A stretch of 64,000 nt of DNA from Paenibacillus sp. BK033 (GTDB lineage Bacteria > Bacillota > Bacilli > Paenibacillales > Paenibacillaceae): the NCBI RefSeq assembly GCF_004345425.1, contig NZ_SLVP01000004.1, positions 1 to 64,000 on the forward strand. The letters run 5' to 3'. The notes under the pieces are model-generated. The model was given only the letters and a program-made list of their open reading frames with translations. It did no database searches and was not told the DNA's origin. The position numbers and the translations under genes are program-made. This document shows positions 12,026 through 20,579 of the stretch, in pieces (the first letter of the stretch is position 1; each line of letters opens with the position of its first letter).

Positions 12026-12032
12026 TTCGACA
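12026..12032 (-). promoter_or_regulatory. Second Spo0A box in oriC
   Basis: TTCGACA on the plus strand is TGTCGAA on the minus strand, a perfect 0A box. It lies between DnaA boxes at 11986 and 12057. A one-mismatch copy (TCCGACA) follows at 12078-12084. Confidence 0.5.
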
Positions 12033-12137
12033 AAGTTCGTCTAAAGTTCCGAAATTTTATGCACATGTTATTAGTTTTCCGACAAGAGTGCTCATTCCAT
12101 ACATTTATCCACAATATTTGGATGGCAGCGGTTTTAA

Positions 12138-12166
12138 TTGACTTTTTGGGCTCGGCGTGGTTTAAT
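12138..12166 (+). promoter_or_regulatory. Sigma-A promoter of rpmH
   Basis: TTGACT (12138-12143), a 17-nt spacer and TTTAAT (12161-12166) lie about 100 bp before rpmH, just beyond the last DnaA box. Confidence 0.7.
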
Positions 12167-12266
12167 AAAAAAAGCGTGTTTCAAAATCAGCTGTTTATAG
12201 AGAACAAGCAGATCGGCGCTATGCCGTACTGTTTTGGGTACTTGATATACGGGAGGTGCAGTTCAG

Positions 12267-12401
12267 ATGAGACCTACATTTAAACCGAATGTAAGCAAAC
12301 GCAGCAAAGTACATGGCTTCCGCAAACGGATGAGCTCGAAAAACGGACGTAAAGTTTTGGCAGCGCGTCGTCAAAAAGGCAGAAAAGTTCTTAGCGCATA
12401 A
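12267..12401 (+). CDS. rpmH: Ribosomal protein bL34
   Basis: This 44-codon gene encodes [18 protein letters not shown] and continues with the highly basic [20 protein letters not shown] body of bL34. It is a small 50S subunit protein made next to the origin in nearly all Firmicutes. GGGAGGTG lies 8 nt before the ATG. It has its own promoter (12138-12166) and a strong terminator immediately after, before rnpA. Confidence 0.98.
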   Translation: MRPTFKPNVSKRSKVHGFRKRMSSKNGRKVLAARRQKGRKVLSA

Positions 12402-12404
12402 GCA

Positions 12405-12433
12405 AAAGACCACGTCGGGTGGTCTTTTTTTTT
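12405..12433 (+). terminator. rpmH terminator
   Basis: AAAGACCAC (12405-12413) pairs with GTGGTCTTT (12419-12427) around a 5-nt loop and runs into an uninterrupted T tract to 12433. It is a textbook intrinsic terminator or attenuator between rpmH and rnpA. Confidence 0.9.
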
Positions 12434-12473
12434 GCCCTGCGGGCGATACTGATAAGTAGGTTCCGCAGGGCAA
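12432..12473 (+). repeat. Inverted repeat between rpmH and rnpA
   Basis: TTGCCCTGCGG (12432-12442) and CCGCAGGGCAA (12463-12473) are perfect 11-bp arms around a 20-nt loop. They lie directly after the rpmH terminator and about 35 bp before rnpA. There is no T tract, so this is not an obvious terminator. It could be an mRNA stabilising or processing stem for the rnpA transcript. Confidence 0.6.
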
Positions 12474-12509
12474 GCGTACATAAAGGGTTATTAATATGAA
12501 GAAAGAACG

Positions 12510-12875
12510 GTGAGCCTGGTCGTGCAAAGAAAATTGCGTCTGCGTAACCGCGCCGACTTCAATCGGATCTATCGTTACGGCAAATCGTTTGCCAATGGAC
12601 AGTTTGTTGTGTATTGGTCGAGGCAGCCGGTAGCGGAGCCATTCCGGTTAGGCGTCTCCGCCAGCAAAAAAATCGGTAACGCGGTTGTGCGCAACCGGAT
12701 GAGGAGAGTTATTAAGGAAATCATCCGCTTGAACGGAGACAAAATCGTGCCGAATACCGATTTTATATTAATAGTAAGAAAACCTGCGGTCGAGATGGAG
12801 ACGAAGCAGCTGGAGAAGAGCGTTTTCCATGTGCTAAAGAAGGCCGGTTTGCTGAAGAAGGACGCGCGTTATTAG
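12510..12875 (+). CDS. rnpA: Ribonuclease P protein component
   Basis: The 121-residue basic protein subunit of RNase P assists the RNA subunit in cutting 5' leaders from tRNA precursors. The family signature GNAVVRNRMRR (RNR motif) is present near residues 54-64, and the N-terminal RLRNRADFNRIYRYG is typical. The start is taken at GTG 12510. GTG 12522 is an alternative, and neither has a strong ribosome site. It lies in the invariant rpmH-rnpA-yidC order. Confidence 0.95.
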   Translation: MSLVVQRKLRLRNRADFNRIYRYGKSFANGQFVVYWSRQPVAEPFRLGVSASKKIGNAVVRNRMRRVIKEIIRLNGDKIVPNTDFILIVRKPAVEMETKQLEKSVFHVLKKAGLLKKDARY

Positions 12876-12979
12876 CAATAGTGGCCAGCATTGCCAAGTT
12901 GTTTCTTTGTCCTAGTATTTATGGTATAGTTTAGTCAATAAAATAATGCTTAGTATGGAGTGTTCAGAGAGGAGATTTG

Positions 12980-13756
12980 GTGTTGGTTTTAAAAGGAAAC
13001 CGCAAGTGGCTGCTCGTACTGGGTATGGTGCTGATGGTTGCTCTGCTATCGGGCTGCGCACCGCATAACGCAACGACGAGTACAGCCGATTTGCAGCACG
13101 GCAACTTCTGGGAAAAGAACGTTGTTTATTACTTCGCCCTTACCCTCGACAAGTTCGCAGACTGGTTCAACGGTTCGTATGGACTAGCTATCCTGCTCAT
13201 TACGATTATTGTTCGTACGGCTATTTTGCCATTAACGCTCAAGCAGTATCGCAGTTCCAAAGCGATGCAGGCGATCCAGCCGCAGATGGCTGAGATTAAG
13301 AAGAAATACAAAGACAATCCGCAGAAACAGCAGGAAGAGACCATGAAGCTGTTCCAGGCGAACAAGGTCAATCCTATGGCCGGCTGTTTGCCGCTTCTCG
13401 TTCAGATGCCTGTGTTTATGGCGCTTTATAACTCGATCTACTGGAATCCGGAGGTTCGTACGCATGAATTCCTGGGTTTGCAGCTTGGCGAACCGGGACC
13501 TTGGTATTTCCTCCCGATCATTGCGGCAGCTACGACATTCGTTCAGTCGAAGATGATGCAGAAGCAGCAAACGCAAACGATGCCGGGCATGGGAGCGATG
13601 CTTATGATCTTCCCGGTCCTGATTTTCGTAATGGCGCTCAACTTCCCGTCGGCGCTTCCGCTGTACTGGATATTCAGTAACATTTACACCATTATTCAAA
13701 ACTACTTCCTGTACGTTCGTTCATCAAACAAGGGTAAGGAGGCCCTCGCGAAATGA
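12980..13756 (+). CDS. yidC: Membrane protein insertase YidC (SpoIIIJ type)
   Basis: This is a YidC/Oxa1 lipoprotein insertase of about 258 residues. It has an N-terminal signal with lipobox LLSGC (Cys near residue 26). Five membrane segments follow, including the first core helix at IIVRTAILPLTLKQYRS, whose Arg is the conserved hydrophilic-groove residue. GTG 12980 or TTG 12983 is the start; AGGAG lies 5-8 nt upstream. In Bacillus the origin-proximal paralogue SpoIIIJ is needed for sigma-G activation in the forespore. The stop codon overlaps the next gene by 4 bp (ATGA), so translation is likely coupled to jag. Confidence 0.95.
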   Translation: MLVLKGNRKWLLVLGMVLMVALLSGCAPHNATTSTADLQHGNFWEKNVVYYFALTLDKFADWFNGSYGLAILLITIIVRTAILPLTLKQYRSSKAMQAIQPQMAEIKKKYKDNPQKQQEETMKLFQANKVNPMAGCLPLLVQMPVFMALYNSIYWNPEVRTHEFLGLQLGEPGPWYFLPIIAAATTFVQSKMMQKQQTQTMPGMGAMLMIFPVLIFVMALNFPSALPLYWIFSNIYTIIQNYFLYVRSSNKGKEALAK

Positions 13757-14385
13757 AGAAAATCGTAGCATCAGGAAAAACGATTGATGATGCTGTACGG
13801 AGCGGTTTGACACACTTAAATGTAACCAAGGATCGCGTCAAGGTGCTTGTCATGGAACAGCCTTCCAAAGGTCTGTTCGGACTCATTGGCGTAAAGGAAG
13901 CGAAGGTAGAACTGGAGCTTATTCCCGATCCAACGATTGAAGCAGAGCAATTTCTTCGTGATGTGTCAGAAGCGATGGGACTTACGATCGCTATCGAACG
14001 TAAAACAACGAAAGAAGCGACTTATCTGTCCGTTTCGGGCGGAGGAGATATCGGCATGCTGATTGGCCGGCGCGGTCAAACGCTTGACGCGCTGCAGTAT
14101 TTGGTTAACATTGTGGCAAATCGTTACTCGGACAGCCATCTTCGGATCGTGCTTGATGCGGAGGATTTTCGCGAGCGTCGCCGCAAGACGCTGGAGGAAT
14201 TATCGGAACGCCTTGCCGGCAGGGTCGTCCGCACGAAGAAAGAGGTCGTGCTGGAGCCGATGTCGTCGCATGAACGCAAAGTGATTCATTCCCAGCTTCA
14301 AAACCACCCTAGGGTAAAAACTTACAGCAAGGGCGACGAGCCAAATCGGCGAGTTGTTATTGCTTTAAAGGAAAAGCAGATGTAA
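13753..14385 (+). CDS. jag: RNA-binding protein Jag/KhpB (SpoIIIJ-associated)
   Basis: The 210-residue protein has three domains: Jag_N (1-50), a KH-II domain with the GxxG loop in IGRRGQTLD, and a C-terminal R3H domain (SSHERKVIH). KhpB proteins bind RNA, usually with KhpA, and affect cell division and elongation. In Bacillus the gene is always paired with spoIIIJ. Start and overlap with yidC are unambiguous. A terminator follows, so the yidC-jag unit ends here. Confidence 0.95.
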   Translation: MKKIVASGKTIDDAVRSGLTHLNVTKDRVKVLVMEQPSKGLFGLIGVKEAKVELELIPDPTIEAEQFLRDVSEAMGLTIAIERKTTKEATYLSVSGGGDIGMLIGRRGQTLDALQYLVNIVANRYSDSHLRIVLDAEDFRERRRKTLEELSERLAGRVVRTKKEVVLEPMSSHERKVIHSQLQNHPRVKTYSKGDEPNRRVVIALKEKQM

Positions 14386-14412
14386 AGTTAGATCCATACG
14401 TTATTAAATTCG

Positions 14413-14445
14413 CAGCAATGGCTCTTGTGGTCATTGCTGTTTTTC
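14413..14445 (+). terminator. Terminator after jag
   Basis: CAGCAATG (14413-14420) pairs with CATTGCTG (14432-14439), followed by TTTTT. It lies between jag and mnmE and overlaps the leader of mnmE, so read-through control is possible. Confidence 0.75.
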
Positions 14446-14469
14446 CATTTGAGAGGTGCATACAAACTG

Positions 14470-15849
14470 ATGGTACACGATACGATTGCGGCGATTTCGA
14501 CAGCTGTCGGAGAGGGCGGCATTGCCATTATTCGCGTCAGCGGTCCCGATGCAATTGAGGGAACAGCGCGAATATTTCGTTCAAGAACCGATTTGCGGGA
14601 TGCGGCTACGCATACCGTGCATTACGGTCATATTATAGATCCGAAGAATGGGGAACAGGTGGAAGAGGTTATTGTTACCGTTATGCGCGGTCCCCGTTCG
14701 TTCACGGCAGAGGATGTCGTTGAAATTAACGCCCATGGCGGCGTTGTGGCGGTTAAGAAGGTGCTCGATCAGGTGCTCCTGCAGGAAGGTATGCGACTTG
14801 CGGAGCCGGGCGAGTTTACGAAGAGAGCTTTCCTGAACGGCCGGATTGATCTGATGCAGGCGGAAGCGGTTATAGACCTCATCCGTTCGAAGTCCGACCG
14901 GGCGTTCTCCGTTGCGCGAAAGCAAGCCGAGGGGACTTTGTCGAAGCGGATTAAAGCTCTTCGGCAGACGGTAATCGAGCTGCTTGCTCATATTGAGGTC
15001 AATATCGATTATCCCGAGCATGATGTCGAAGATCTGACAAGTGCTTATATCCGCGAACAGAGCGGATCCGCGCTGGAGGAGATCGGCAGGCTGTTAAAAA
15101 CGGCGAATGAAGGTAAAATATTGCGAGAGGGTATTATGACCGCAATCGTGGGACGCCCGAATGTGGGCAAGTCCTCCTTGCTTAATATGCTGGCACAAGA
15201 GAATAAAGCGATTGTGACGGATATTCCCGGTACAACGCGGGATGTTATCGAGGAGTATGTGACGCTTAATCATATTCCCCTTAGACTGCTTGATACGGCG
15301 GGAATCCGCGAAACTAGCGATGTCGTGGAACGCATTGGCGTCGAGCGTTCGCATAACGCGCTGGAAGAAGCGGATTTGATCTTGTTTGTGCTTAACAATA
15401 ATGAGCCTATTCACGAGGATGACCGTGCGCTCCTGGAGAAGGTGAAGGACCGCCAGCTTATTCTTATTATTAATAAATCGGATTTGGAATCGAAGCTCGA
15501 GATGGCCGAGATTGAAGCATTAATCGATGAGGAGCGGATTGTCCGCATGTCGGTGCGCGAAGAGGAAGGACTTGACCGGCTCGAGAAGGCGATCAGCAAG
15601 TTGTTCTTCGAAGGTCAGCTCGACTCCGGAGATTTGACATATGTCAGCAACGTTCGGCATATTTCGTTGCTGAAGCGGGCGCAGCAGTCGCTTACGGATG
15701 CCATCGATGCGTCGAATGCAGGCATTCCGATTGACTTGATCCAGATCGATGTGCGTTCCGCATGGGAATCGCTTGGCGAAATATTAGGCGATGAGGTTGG
15801 CGATTCGTTAATCGACCAGATCTTCTCGCAGTTCTGCTTAGGCAAATAA
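14470..15849 (+). CDS. mnmE: tRNA modification GTPase MnmE
   Basis: The 459-residue GTPase works with MnmG to install the cmnm5 group on U34 of tRNAs reading NNA/NNG codons. An N-terminal tetrahydrofolate-binding domain is followed by a helical domain holding an inserted G domain (G1 GRPNVGKSS, GTTRD, DTAG, NKSD). The protein ends FCLGK with the functional Cys. ATG 14470 gives the usual length; the longer frame back to 14425 is not conserved. GAGAGGTG lies 11 nt upstream. Confidence 0.96.
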   Translation: MVHDTIAAISTAVGEGGIAIIRVSGPDAIEGTARIFRSRTDLRDAATHTVHYGHIIDPKNGEQVEEVIVTVMRGPRSFTAEDVVEINAHGGVVAVKKVLDQVLLQEGMRLAEPGEFTKRAFLNGRIDLMQAEAVIDLIRSKSDRAFSVARKQAEGTLSKRIKALRQTVIELLAHIEVNIDYPEHDVEDLTSAYIREQSGSALEEIGRLLKTANEGKILREGIMTAIVGRPNVGKSSLLNMLAQENKAIVTDIPGTTRDVIEEYVTLNHIPLRLLDTAGIRETSDVVERIGVERSHNALEEADLILFVLNNNEPIHEDDRALLEKVKDRQLILIINKSDLESKLEMAEIEALIDEERIVRMSVREEEGLDRLEKAISKLFFEGQLDSGDLTYVSNVRHISLLKRAQQSLTDAIDASNAGIPIDLIQIDVRSAWESLGEILGDEVGDSLIDQIFSQFCLGK

Positions 15850-15917
15850 AGTTTAACGATAACGACCGGCAGGGTTAGTATTCCGTGCGCGGTTCGATGA
15901 ATTGGAGGGATAAAGAA

Positions 15918-17807
15918 ATGACCTATGAAGCTGGGCAATACGAAGTGATTGTAATTGGAGCGGGCCATGCCGGCTGCGAAGCAGCTCTTGCTTCGGCTCG
16001 GATGGGGTGCGAAACGCTTTTGCTTACAATCAACCTGGATATGGTGGCCTTCATGCCATGCAACCCGTCAATAGGGGGACCGGCAAAAGGACATGTCGTC
16101 CGCGAAATTGATGCGTTAGGCGGAGAAATGGGCCGCAATATCGATAAAACATTTATCCAAATGCGGATGTTGAATACCGGCAAAGGACCGGCTGTTCACG
16201 CGCTGCGCGCGCAGGCGGATAAATTCTCTTACCAGCACACGATGAAGAAGACAATCGAGGAGACGGATCATCTGACGCTTCGCCAGGGCATGGCGGAGGA
16301 TCTGATTGTCGAAGACGGTAAAATTACGGGTATCGTCACCAAGACAGGCGCTATTTACCGGGCAAAAGCAGTTGTGATTACGACGGGCACATACCTGCGC
16401 GGCAAAATTATTATGGGCGAGCTGATGTACGAGAGCGGCCCGAATAACCAACAGCCATCGGTGAAGCTGTCAGCAAGCCTGAAGGAGCTTGGCTTCAAGC
16501 TTGCGCGCTTCAAAACAGGTACGCCGCCTCGCGTTCATAAAGACACGATTGATTTTTCGAAAACGGAAATTCAGCCAGGCGATGATAATCCTAAGTTTTT
16601 CTCTTACGAAACCAAGTCCTCCGATAATGAACAGCTGCCTTGCTGGCTTACCTACACGTCGGAAGCAACGCATAAAATCATTAACGACAATTTGCACCGT
16701 GCCCCTATGTTCTCGGGAGCAATTGAAGGTACAGGTCCGCGATATTGCCCTTCTATAGAAGATAAAATCGTCCGCTTCGCGGATAAGCCCAAGCACCAAA
16801 TCTTCCTGGAACCGGAAGGCAAACATACGTCGGAGTACTACGTACAAGGTCTTTCGACAAGCATGCCTGAGGATGTGCAACTCGGAATTTTGAGATCTAT
16901 TCCAGGTTTGGAAAATGTTGAGATGATGCGTAACGGCTATGCCATCGAATATGATGCGGTTGTCCCAACGCAGCTCTGGCCGTCTCTGGAGACGAAGCTG
17001 GTTGACGGATTATTCACAGCTGGACAAATCAACGGAACTTCCGGTTATGAAGAAGCAGCGGGTCAAGGGATTATCGCGGGTATCAATGCAGCGCGCAAAG
17101 TACAGGGGAATGACCCGGTTATTATCGACCGCTCCCAAGGCTATATCGGCGTTATGATTGATGATCTGGTGACGAAAGGGACAAACGACCCTTACCGTCT
17201 TCTGACTTCCCGTGCCGAATATCGCCTGCTGCTTCGTCATGATAATGCGGATCTCCGCCTTACCCCGACAGGCTATGAGATTGGACTTATTTCGGAAGAA
17301 CGTTATCAAGCCTTCCTTAATAAGAAGGAGCTTGTCGCTCAAGAAATTGAACGGCTTGCGACAGTAAAAATTAAACCGGAGGTTGCTCAGCCGGTATTAG
17401 ATGCGGCGAATTCGGCTCCTATTGCCTTTACAATGGATGCCCTGTCGTTGCTGCGCCGTCCGGAATTATCATACGCGTTGCTCGAGCAGTTTTCTCCTTC
17501 GGAGCTTCCGTTGACGGAAGAAATGAAGGAGCAGGTTGAAATTCAAATCAAGTATGCCGGATATATCGAGAAGCAGCTTCATCAAGTTGAACGCTTGAGC
17601 AAGATGGAGAAAAAGAAAATTCCGGATGATATCGTGTACAGCGAAGTGCATGGCTTGGCATCGGAAGCCAAACAAAAACTGGCGGATATCCGTCCGTTGT
17701 CGATCGGCCAGGCATCCCGGATTGCAGGCGTTACACCGGCGGACATCTCCATTTTACTTGTTTATTTGGAACACTATAACCGGGTAACGGCAGCGAGAGG
17801 ACAATGA
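15918..17807 (+). CDS. mnmG: tRNA uridine-5-carboxymethylaminomethyl(34) synthase MnmG
   Basis: The 629-residue FAD enzyme is the partner of MnmE. The FAD motif [17 protein letters not shown] is near the N-terminus. [16 protein letters not shown] and the [15 protein letters not shown] stretch are family signatures. The ATG at 15918 has GGAGGG 8 nt upstream and begins [14 protein letters not shown]. The upstream in-frame codon at 15885 is unlikely. Its stop overlaps rsmG by 4 bp, so the two are translationally coupled. Confidence 0.97.
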   Translation: MTYEAGQYEVIVIGAGHAGCEAALASARMGCETLLLTINLDMVAFMPCNPSIGGPAKGHVVREIDALGGEMGRNIDKTFIQMRMLNTGKGPAVHALRAQADKFSYQHTMKKTIEETDHLTLRQGMAEDLIVEDGKITGIVTKTGAIYRAKAVVITTGTYLRGKIIMGELMYESGPNNQQPSVKLSASLKELGFKLARFKTGTPPRVHKDTIDFSKTEIQPGDDNPKFFSYETKSSDNEQLPCWLTYTSEATHKIINDNLHRAPMFSGAIEGTGPRYCPSIEDKIVRFADKPKHQIFLEPEGKHTSEYYVQGLSTSMPEDVQLGILRSIPGLENVEMMRNGYAIEYDAVVPTQLWPSLETKLVDGLFTAGQINGTSGYEEAAGQGIIAGINAARKVQGNDPVIIDRSQGYIGVMIDDLVTKGTNDPYRLLTSRAEYRLLLRHDNADLRLTPTGYEIGLISEERYQAFLNKKELVAQEIERLATVKIKPEVAQPVLDAANSAPIAFTMDALSLLRRPELSYALLEQFSPSELPLTEEMKEQVEIQIKYAGYIEKQLHQVERLSKMEKKKIPDDIVYSEVHGLASEAKQKLADIRPLSIGQASRIAGVTPADISILLVYLEHYNRVTAARGQ

Positions 17808-18529
17808 TGACAGAGACGCATGTATGGTTTGAAAAGCTGCTGGGGGAGAACGGTATTCCGTTATCCCCGAAGCAGCTCGAACAATTTGATTCCTATCATC
17901 GCTTGCTTGTGGAATGGAATGAGAAAATGAATTTGACGGGCATCACCGAAAGGGATGCCGTATTCGAAAAACATTTTTACGATTCGATCTCGTTGTCGTT
18001 CTTCGTTGATATGAAAGAGATTGGCAGCATTGCCGATATCGGGTCCGGAGCGGGGTTCCCAAGCATTCCGCTCAAGATCTGTTTTCCGCATCTGAAAGTA
18101 GTTATTGTTGATTCGCTTAATAAGCGGATTCAATTCCTGAATCATTTGGTTCAAGAGCTCGGGCTCGACAATGTAAATTGCGTTCATGGCCGTGCCGAGG
18201 ATATTGCAAGAATGCCGGAGTATAGAGATGCCTTCGATCTTGTAACGGCAAGAGCGGTAGCGAGGTTGAATGTATTAAATGAATTTTGCCTCCCATTCAC
18301 TCGCAAGAATGGAACCTTTGCCGCAATGAAGGGTTCACAAAGTGTCGAAGAGGTGAAGGAGGCTGCTGTAAGTCTGCGTGAGCTTAAAGGGAAGGTTCAT
18401 GCGGAGCATGCCTTTAAATTGCCGTTCGAGCAGTCGGAACGCTATATTGTACTTATCAACAAGACAGACGCTACGCCAAAAAAATATCCGCGTAAAGCAG
18501 GCACTCCTCTAAAACAGCCGCTTGTATAG
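17804..18529 (+). CDS. rsmG: 16S rRNA (guanine-527-N7)-methyltransferase RsmG
   Basis: The 241-residue SAM-dependent methyltransferase modifies G527 of 16S rRNA; loss gives low-level streptomycin resistance in other bacteria. The SAM motif is [15 protein letters not shown] near residue 78, with the [10 protein letters not shown] region further on. The gene begins ATGATG, overlapping the mnmG stop. The end is followed by a hairpin that contains a parS site. Confidence 0.96.
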   Translation: MMTETHVWFEKLLGENGIPLSPKQLEQFDSYHRLLVEWNEKMNLTGITERDAVFEKHFYDSISLSFFVDMKEIGSIADIGSGAGFPSIPLKICFPHLKVVIVDSLNKRIQFLNHLVQELGLDNVNCVHGRAEDIARMPEYRDAFDLVTARAVARLNVLNEFCLPFTRKNGTFAAMKGSQSVEEVKEAAVSLRELKGKVHAEHAFKLPFEQSERYIVLINKTDATPKKYPRKAGTPLKQPLV

Positions 18530-18540
18530 GCACATTTCGA

Positions 18541-18574
18541 ACCTCTGTATGTTTCACGTGAAACATACAGAGGT
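18541..18574. terminator. Perfect 34-bp palindrome (rsmG terminator-like hairpin) enclosing parS
   Basis: The sequence is a perfect inverted repeat: 17-nt arms at 18541-18557 and 18558-18574. The outer arms are ACCTCTGTA/TACAGAGGT and the central 16 bp are parS. A short T-rich run follows on the plus side (TTTATTT). It lies 12 bp after the rsmG stop, so as RNA it would fold into a hairpin able to end the rsmG transcript. Confidence 0.75.
18550..18565. other. parS: parS site 1
   Basis: TGTTTCACGTGAAACA is a perfect palindrome and an exact match to the parS consensus TGTTNCACGTGAAACA, the nucleation site for ParB/Spo0J and SMC loading. It lies between rsmG and noc, just upstream of parAB. Confidence 0.95.
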
Positions 18575-18846
18575 TTATTTGTATCTATCCGAAATATTAC
18601 GAAGATCAAGCAGGAAAAAACCAGAGGGAAGTCGAAATAATGTAGTAGAGACGGCAGCCCGTTTTGGCATTGTTATTTTAATGGGGTCTGGCACGTTCGC
18701 TAGACTCATAAACGAGGTTGTCTACAAGAAACAATATAGATAAAATGGTAGTAACGGGAATTACACCGTTAATGCATAGCAGCACATCTTGGAAACCAAC
18801 CGATTTAGCGGTAATGGTTTCTTGGTCGGGTGGTAGAGTAGATAAT
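18575..18846 (+). promoter_or_regulatory. noc upstream region with sigma-A promoter
   Basis: No convincing gene is found in this spacer. A promoter is visible at 18718-18746: TTGTCT, a 17-nt spacer and TAAAAT. It would start transcription about 95 bp before noc. Short frames here (for example at 18522 and 18718) lack ribosome sites and look non-coding. Confidence 0.6.
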
Positions 18847-19665
18847 ATGAAAGAATCATTTTCCCGTTTGTTCGGTCTAAGTGATCAGCGGAGCGGTCAA
18901 GAAGAGGTTCGGCAGATTCCTATTCAAGATATTGATACGAGTCCATTCCAGCCTCGGACAATCTTCGATGATGACCGTATCGATGAGTTGTGCCAAACGA
19001 TCAAAACGCATGGCGTTATTCAGCCGATTGTTGTTCGCGCACGAAATGGCAGATACGAGATTATAGCAGGCGAACGTCGCTGGCGCGCGGTTACAAAGCT
19101 TGGATACGATACAATTCCGGCTATCATCCGCGAGTTTAACGATTCGCAGACGGCGTCTATCGCACTGATTGAAAATCTGCAACGCGAGAATTTGACGGCA
19201 ATTGAGGAAGCGGTAGCCTACCAGAAGCTGATTGAGCTTCATGAGCTGACGCAGGAGAGCTTGGCTCAGCGTTTGGGCAAAAGCCAATCTACAATTGCAA
19301 ACAAGCTGAGACTGTTGGGATTAAATGACACTGTCAAAGAAGCGCTTGCTAGTCGTAAAATATCCGAGAGACATGCGAGAGCGTTGCTTTCTCTTGATAC
19401 GGAAGAGCTTCAGAACCAAGTGCTGGAAGAGATCATTACGAAGGAACTAAACGTTAAACAGACGGAGAATCGTATTGCTTCTCTGAAGGAAGAACCGAAG
19501 TCGAAGCAAACGAAGCGTTTTGCGATGCCGAAGAACACGCGTCTTGCTTTCAACACCATTCGTCAGGCTGTACAGATGGTGTCCAGCACAGGGATGGAAA
19601 TCAAAGCAGACGAAAAAGATCTTGGCGATTTTTATGAAATTACTATTCATATACCGAAAAATTAG
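18847..19665 (+). CDS. noc: Nucleoid occlusion protein Noc
   Basis: The 272-residue ParB-like protein begins [11 protein letters not shown], typical of the membrane-targeting amphipathic N-terminus of Noc. It has the CTPase/ParB domain (IAGERRWRA) and a helix-turn-helix ([19 protein letters not shown]). Noc coats NBS sites and blocks Z-ring assembly over the nucleoid. ATG 18847 is chosen because the longer frame adds unrelated residues. It sits next to parAB, from which it arose by duplication. A second true ParB follows at 20560. Confidence 0.93.
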   Translation: MKESFSRLFGLSDQRSGQEEVRQIPIQDIDTSPFQPRTIFDDDRIDELCQTIKTHGVIQPIVVRARNGRYEIIAGERRWRAVTKLGYDTIPAIIREFNDSQTASIALIENLQRENLTAIEEAVAYQKLIELHELTQESLAQRLGKSQSTIANKLRLLGLNDTVKEALASRKISERHARALLSLDTEELQNQVLEEIITKELNVKQTENRIASLKEEPKSKQTKRFAMPKNTRLAFNTIRQAVQMVSSTGMEIKADEKDLGDFYEITIHIPKN

Positions 19666-19709
19666 CTTTGCGTAAGTCATCCATGATGAACGTAATAGTA
19701 CTAATCCGG

Positions 19710-19730
19710 GCCGTCCTCTCTGAGGACGGC
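19710..19730 (+). repeat. Hairpin between noc and parA
   Basis: GCCGTCCTC (19710-19718) and GAGGACGGC (19722-19730) are perfect 9-bp arms with a 3-nt loop. No T tract follows, so it is either a weak terminator or an RNA stability element. Confidence 0.5.
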
Positions 19731-19805
19731 GAAACCGTTTATAGCGATACGTTTCACCGTTAGATCATCAGGGCATTAAAAGTTTGGACACAGAGGTGAA
19801 CAAGT

Positions 19806-20579
19806 TTGTCTAAAATCATTGCAATAGCCAATCAAAAGGGCGGTGTTGGTAAAACGACAACGTCTGTTAACTTAGGGGCGTGCCTTGCAACACTCGGTAG
19901 ACGAGTGCTGCTCGTTGACATTGACCCTCAAGGTAACACGACAAGCGGAATTGGCATCAACAAAGCGGATGTAAATAATTGTATTTACGATGTGCTTATT
20001 AACGACGTGCATCCAAAAGATGCAATGTTTGAAACGAAAATTGACGGTCTTAAGATTATTCCAGCGACGATTCAACTCGCCGGTGCCGAGATTGAAATGG
20101 TACCAACGATTTCGCGCGAGCTTCGTCTAAAGAAAGCATTGTCCCTTGTTAAGGATCAATTCGATTATATTCTAATCGATTGCCCGCCGTCGCTTGGTTT
20201 GCTGACGATTAACTCCTTGACAGCGTCCGACTCGGTTATCATTCCAATTCAATGCGAATATTACGCGCTGGAAGGATTAAGCCAGCTCTTAAATACAGTA
20301 AGACTTGTACAGAAGCATTTGAACACTTCTCTTCAAATCGAGGGCGTATTGCTTACTATGTTGGATGCTCGGACAAATCTGGGTATTCAGGTTATCGAAG
20401 AAGTGAAAAAGTATTTCCAGCAGAAGGTGTATCAAACCATTATTCCGCGTAATGTTCGTTTGAGCGAAGCGCCATCTCACGGCGAGGCTATTATTACGTA
20501 CGACCCAAGATCCAAAGGTGCTGAAGTATATCTTGAACTTGCTAAGGAAGTGATTATGTATGAGCAAGCGGCTAGGTAG
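19806..20579 (+). CDS. parA: Chromosome-partitioning ATPase ParA (Soj)
   Basis: The 257-residue deviant-Walker ATPase begins MSKIIAIANQKGGVGKTTT, with the signature K-GGVGKTT motif. It also has the LVDIDPQGN and LIDCPPSLG (Walker B-like) motifs. Soj moves origins with ParB and modulates DnaA. The start is TTG at 19806, with AGAGGTG 8 nt upstream. Its 3' end overlaps parB by 20 bp. Confidence 0.97.
   Translation: MSKIIAIANQKGGVGKTTTSVNLGACLATLGRRVLLVDIDPQGNTTSGIGINKADVNNCIYDVLINDVHPKDAMFETKIDGLKIIPATIQLAGAEIEMVPTISRELRLKKALSLVKDQFDYILIDCPPSLGLLTINSLTASDSVIIPIQCEYYALEGLSQLLNTVRLVQKHLNTSLQIEGVLLTMLDARTNLGIQVIEEVKKYFQQKVYQTIIPRNVRLSEAPSHGEAIITYDPRSKGAEVYLELAKEVIMYEQAAR

Larger units (their letters stand above)
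11703..12137. other. oriC: Origin of replication, upstream DnaA-box cluster
   Basis: The dnaA-rpmH spacer is A/T-rich. It holds perfect DnaA boxes TTATCCACA at 11847-11855, 11953-11961 and 12105-12113. Boxes with one mismatch lie at 11974-11982 (minus), 11986-11994 and 12057-12065. This corresponds to the incA/incB box clusters of B. subtilis, while the unwinding element lies on the other side of dnaA. Genes diverge from this spacer in the direction of fork movement on both sides. Confidence 0.93.

Noticed and set aside
18522..18743. 73-codon frame between rsmG and noc
   Set aside because: It starts inside rsmG, crosses the parS palindrome and has no ribosome site.
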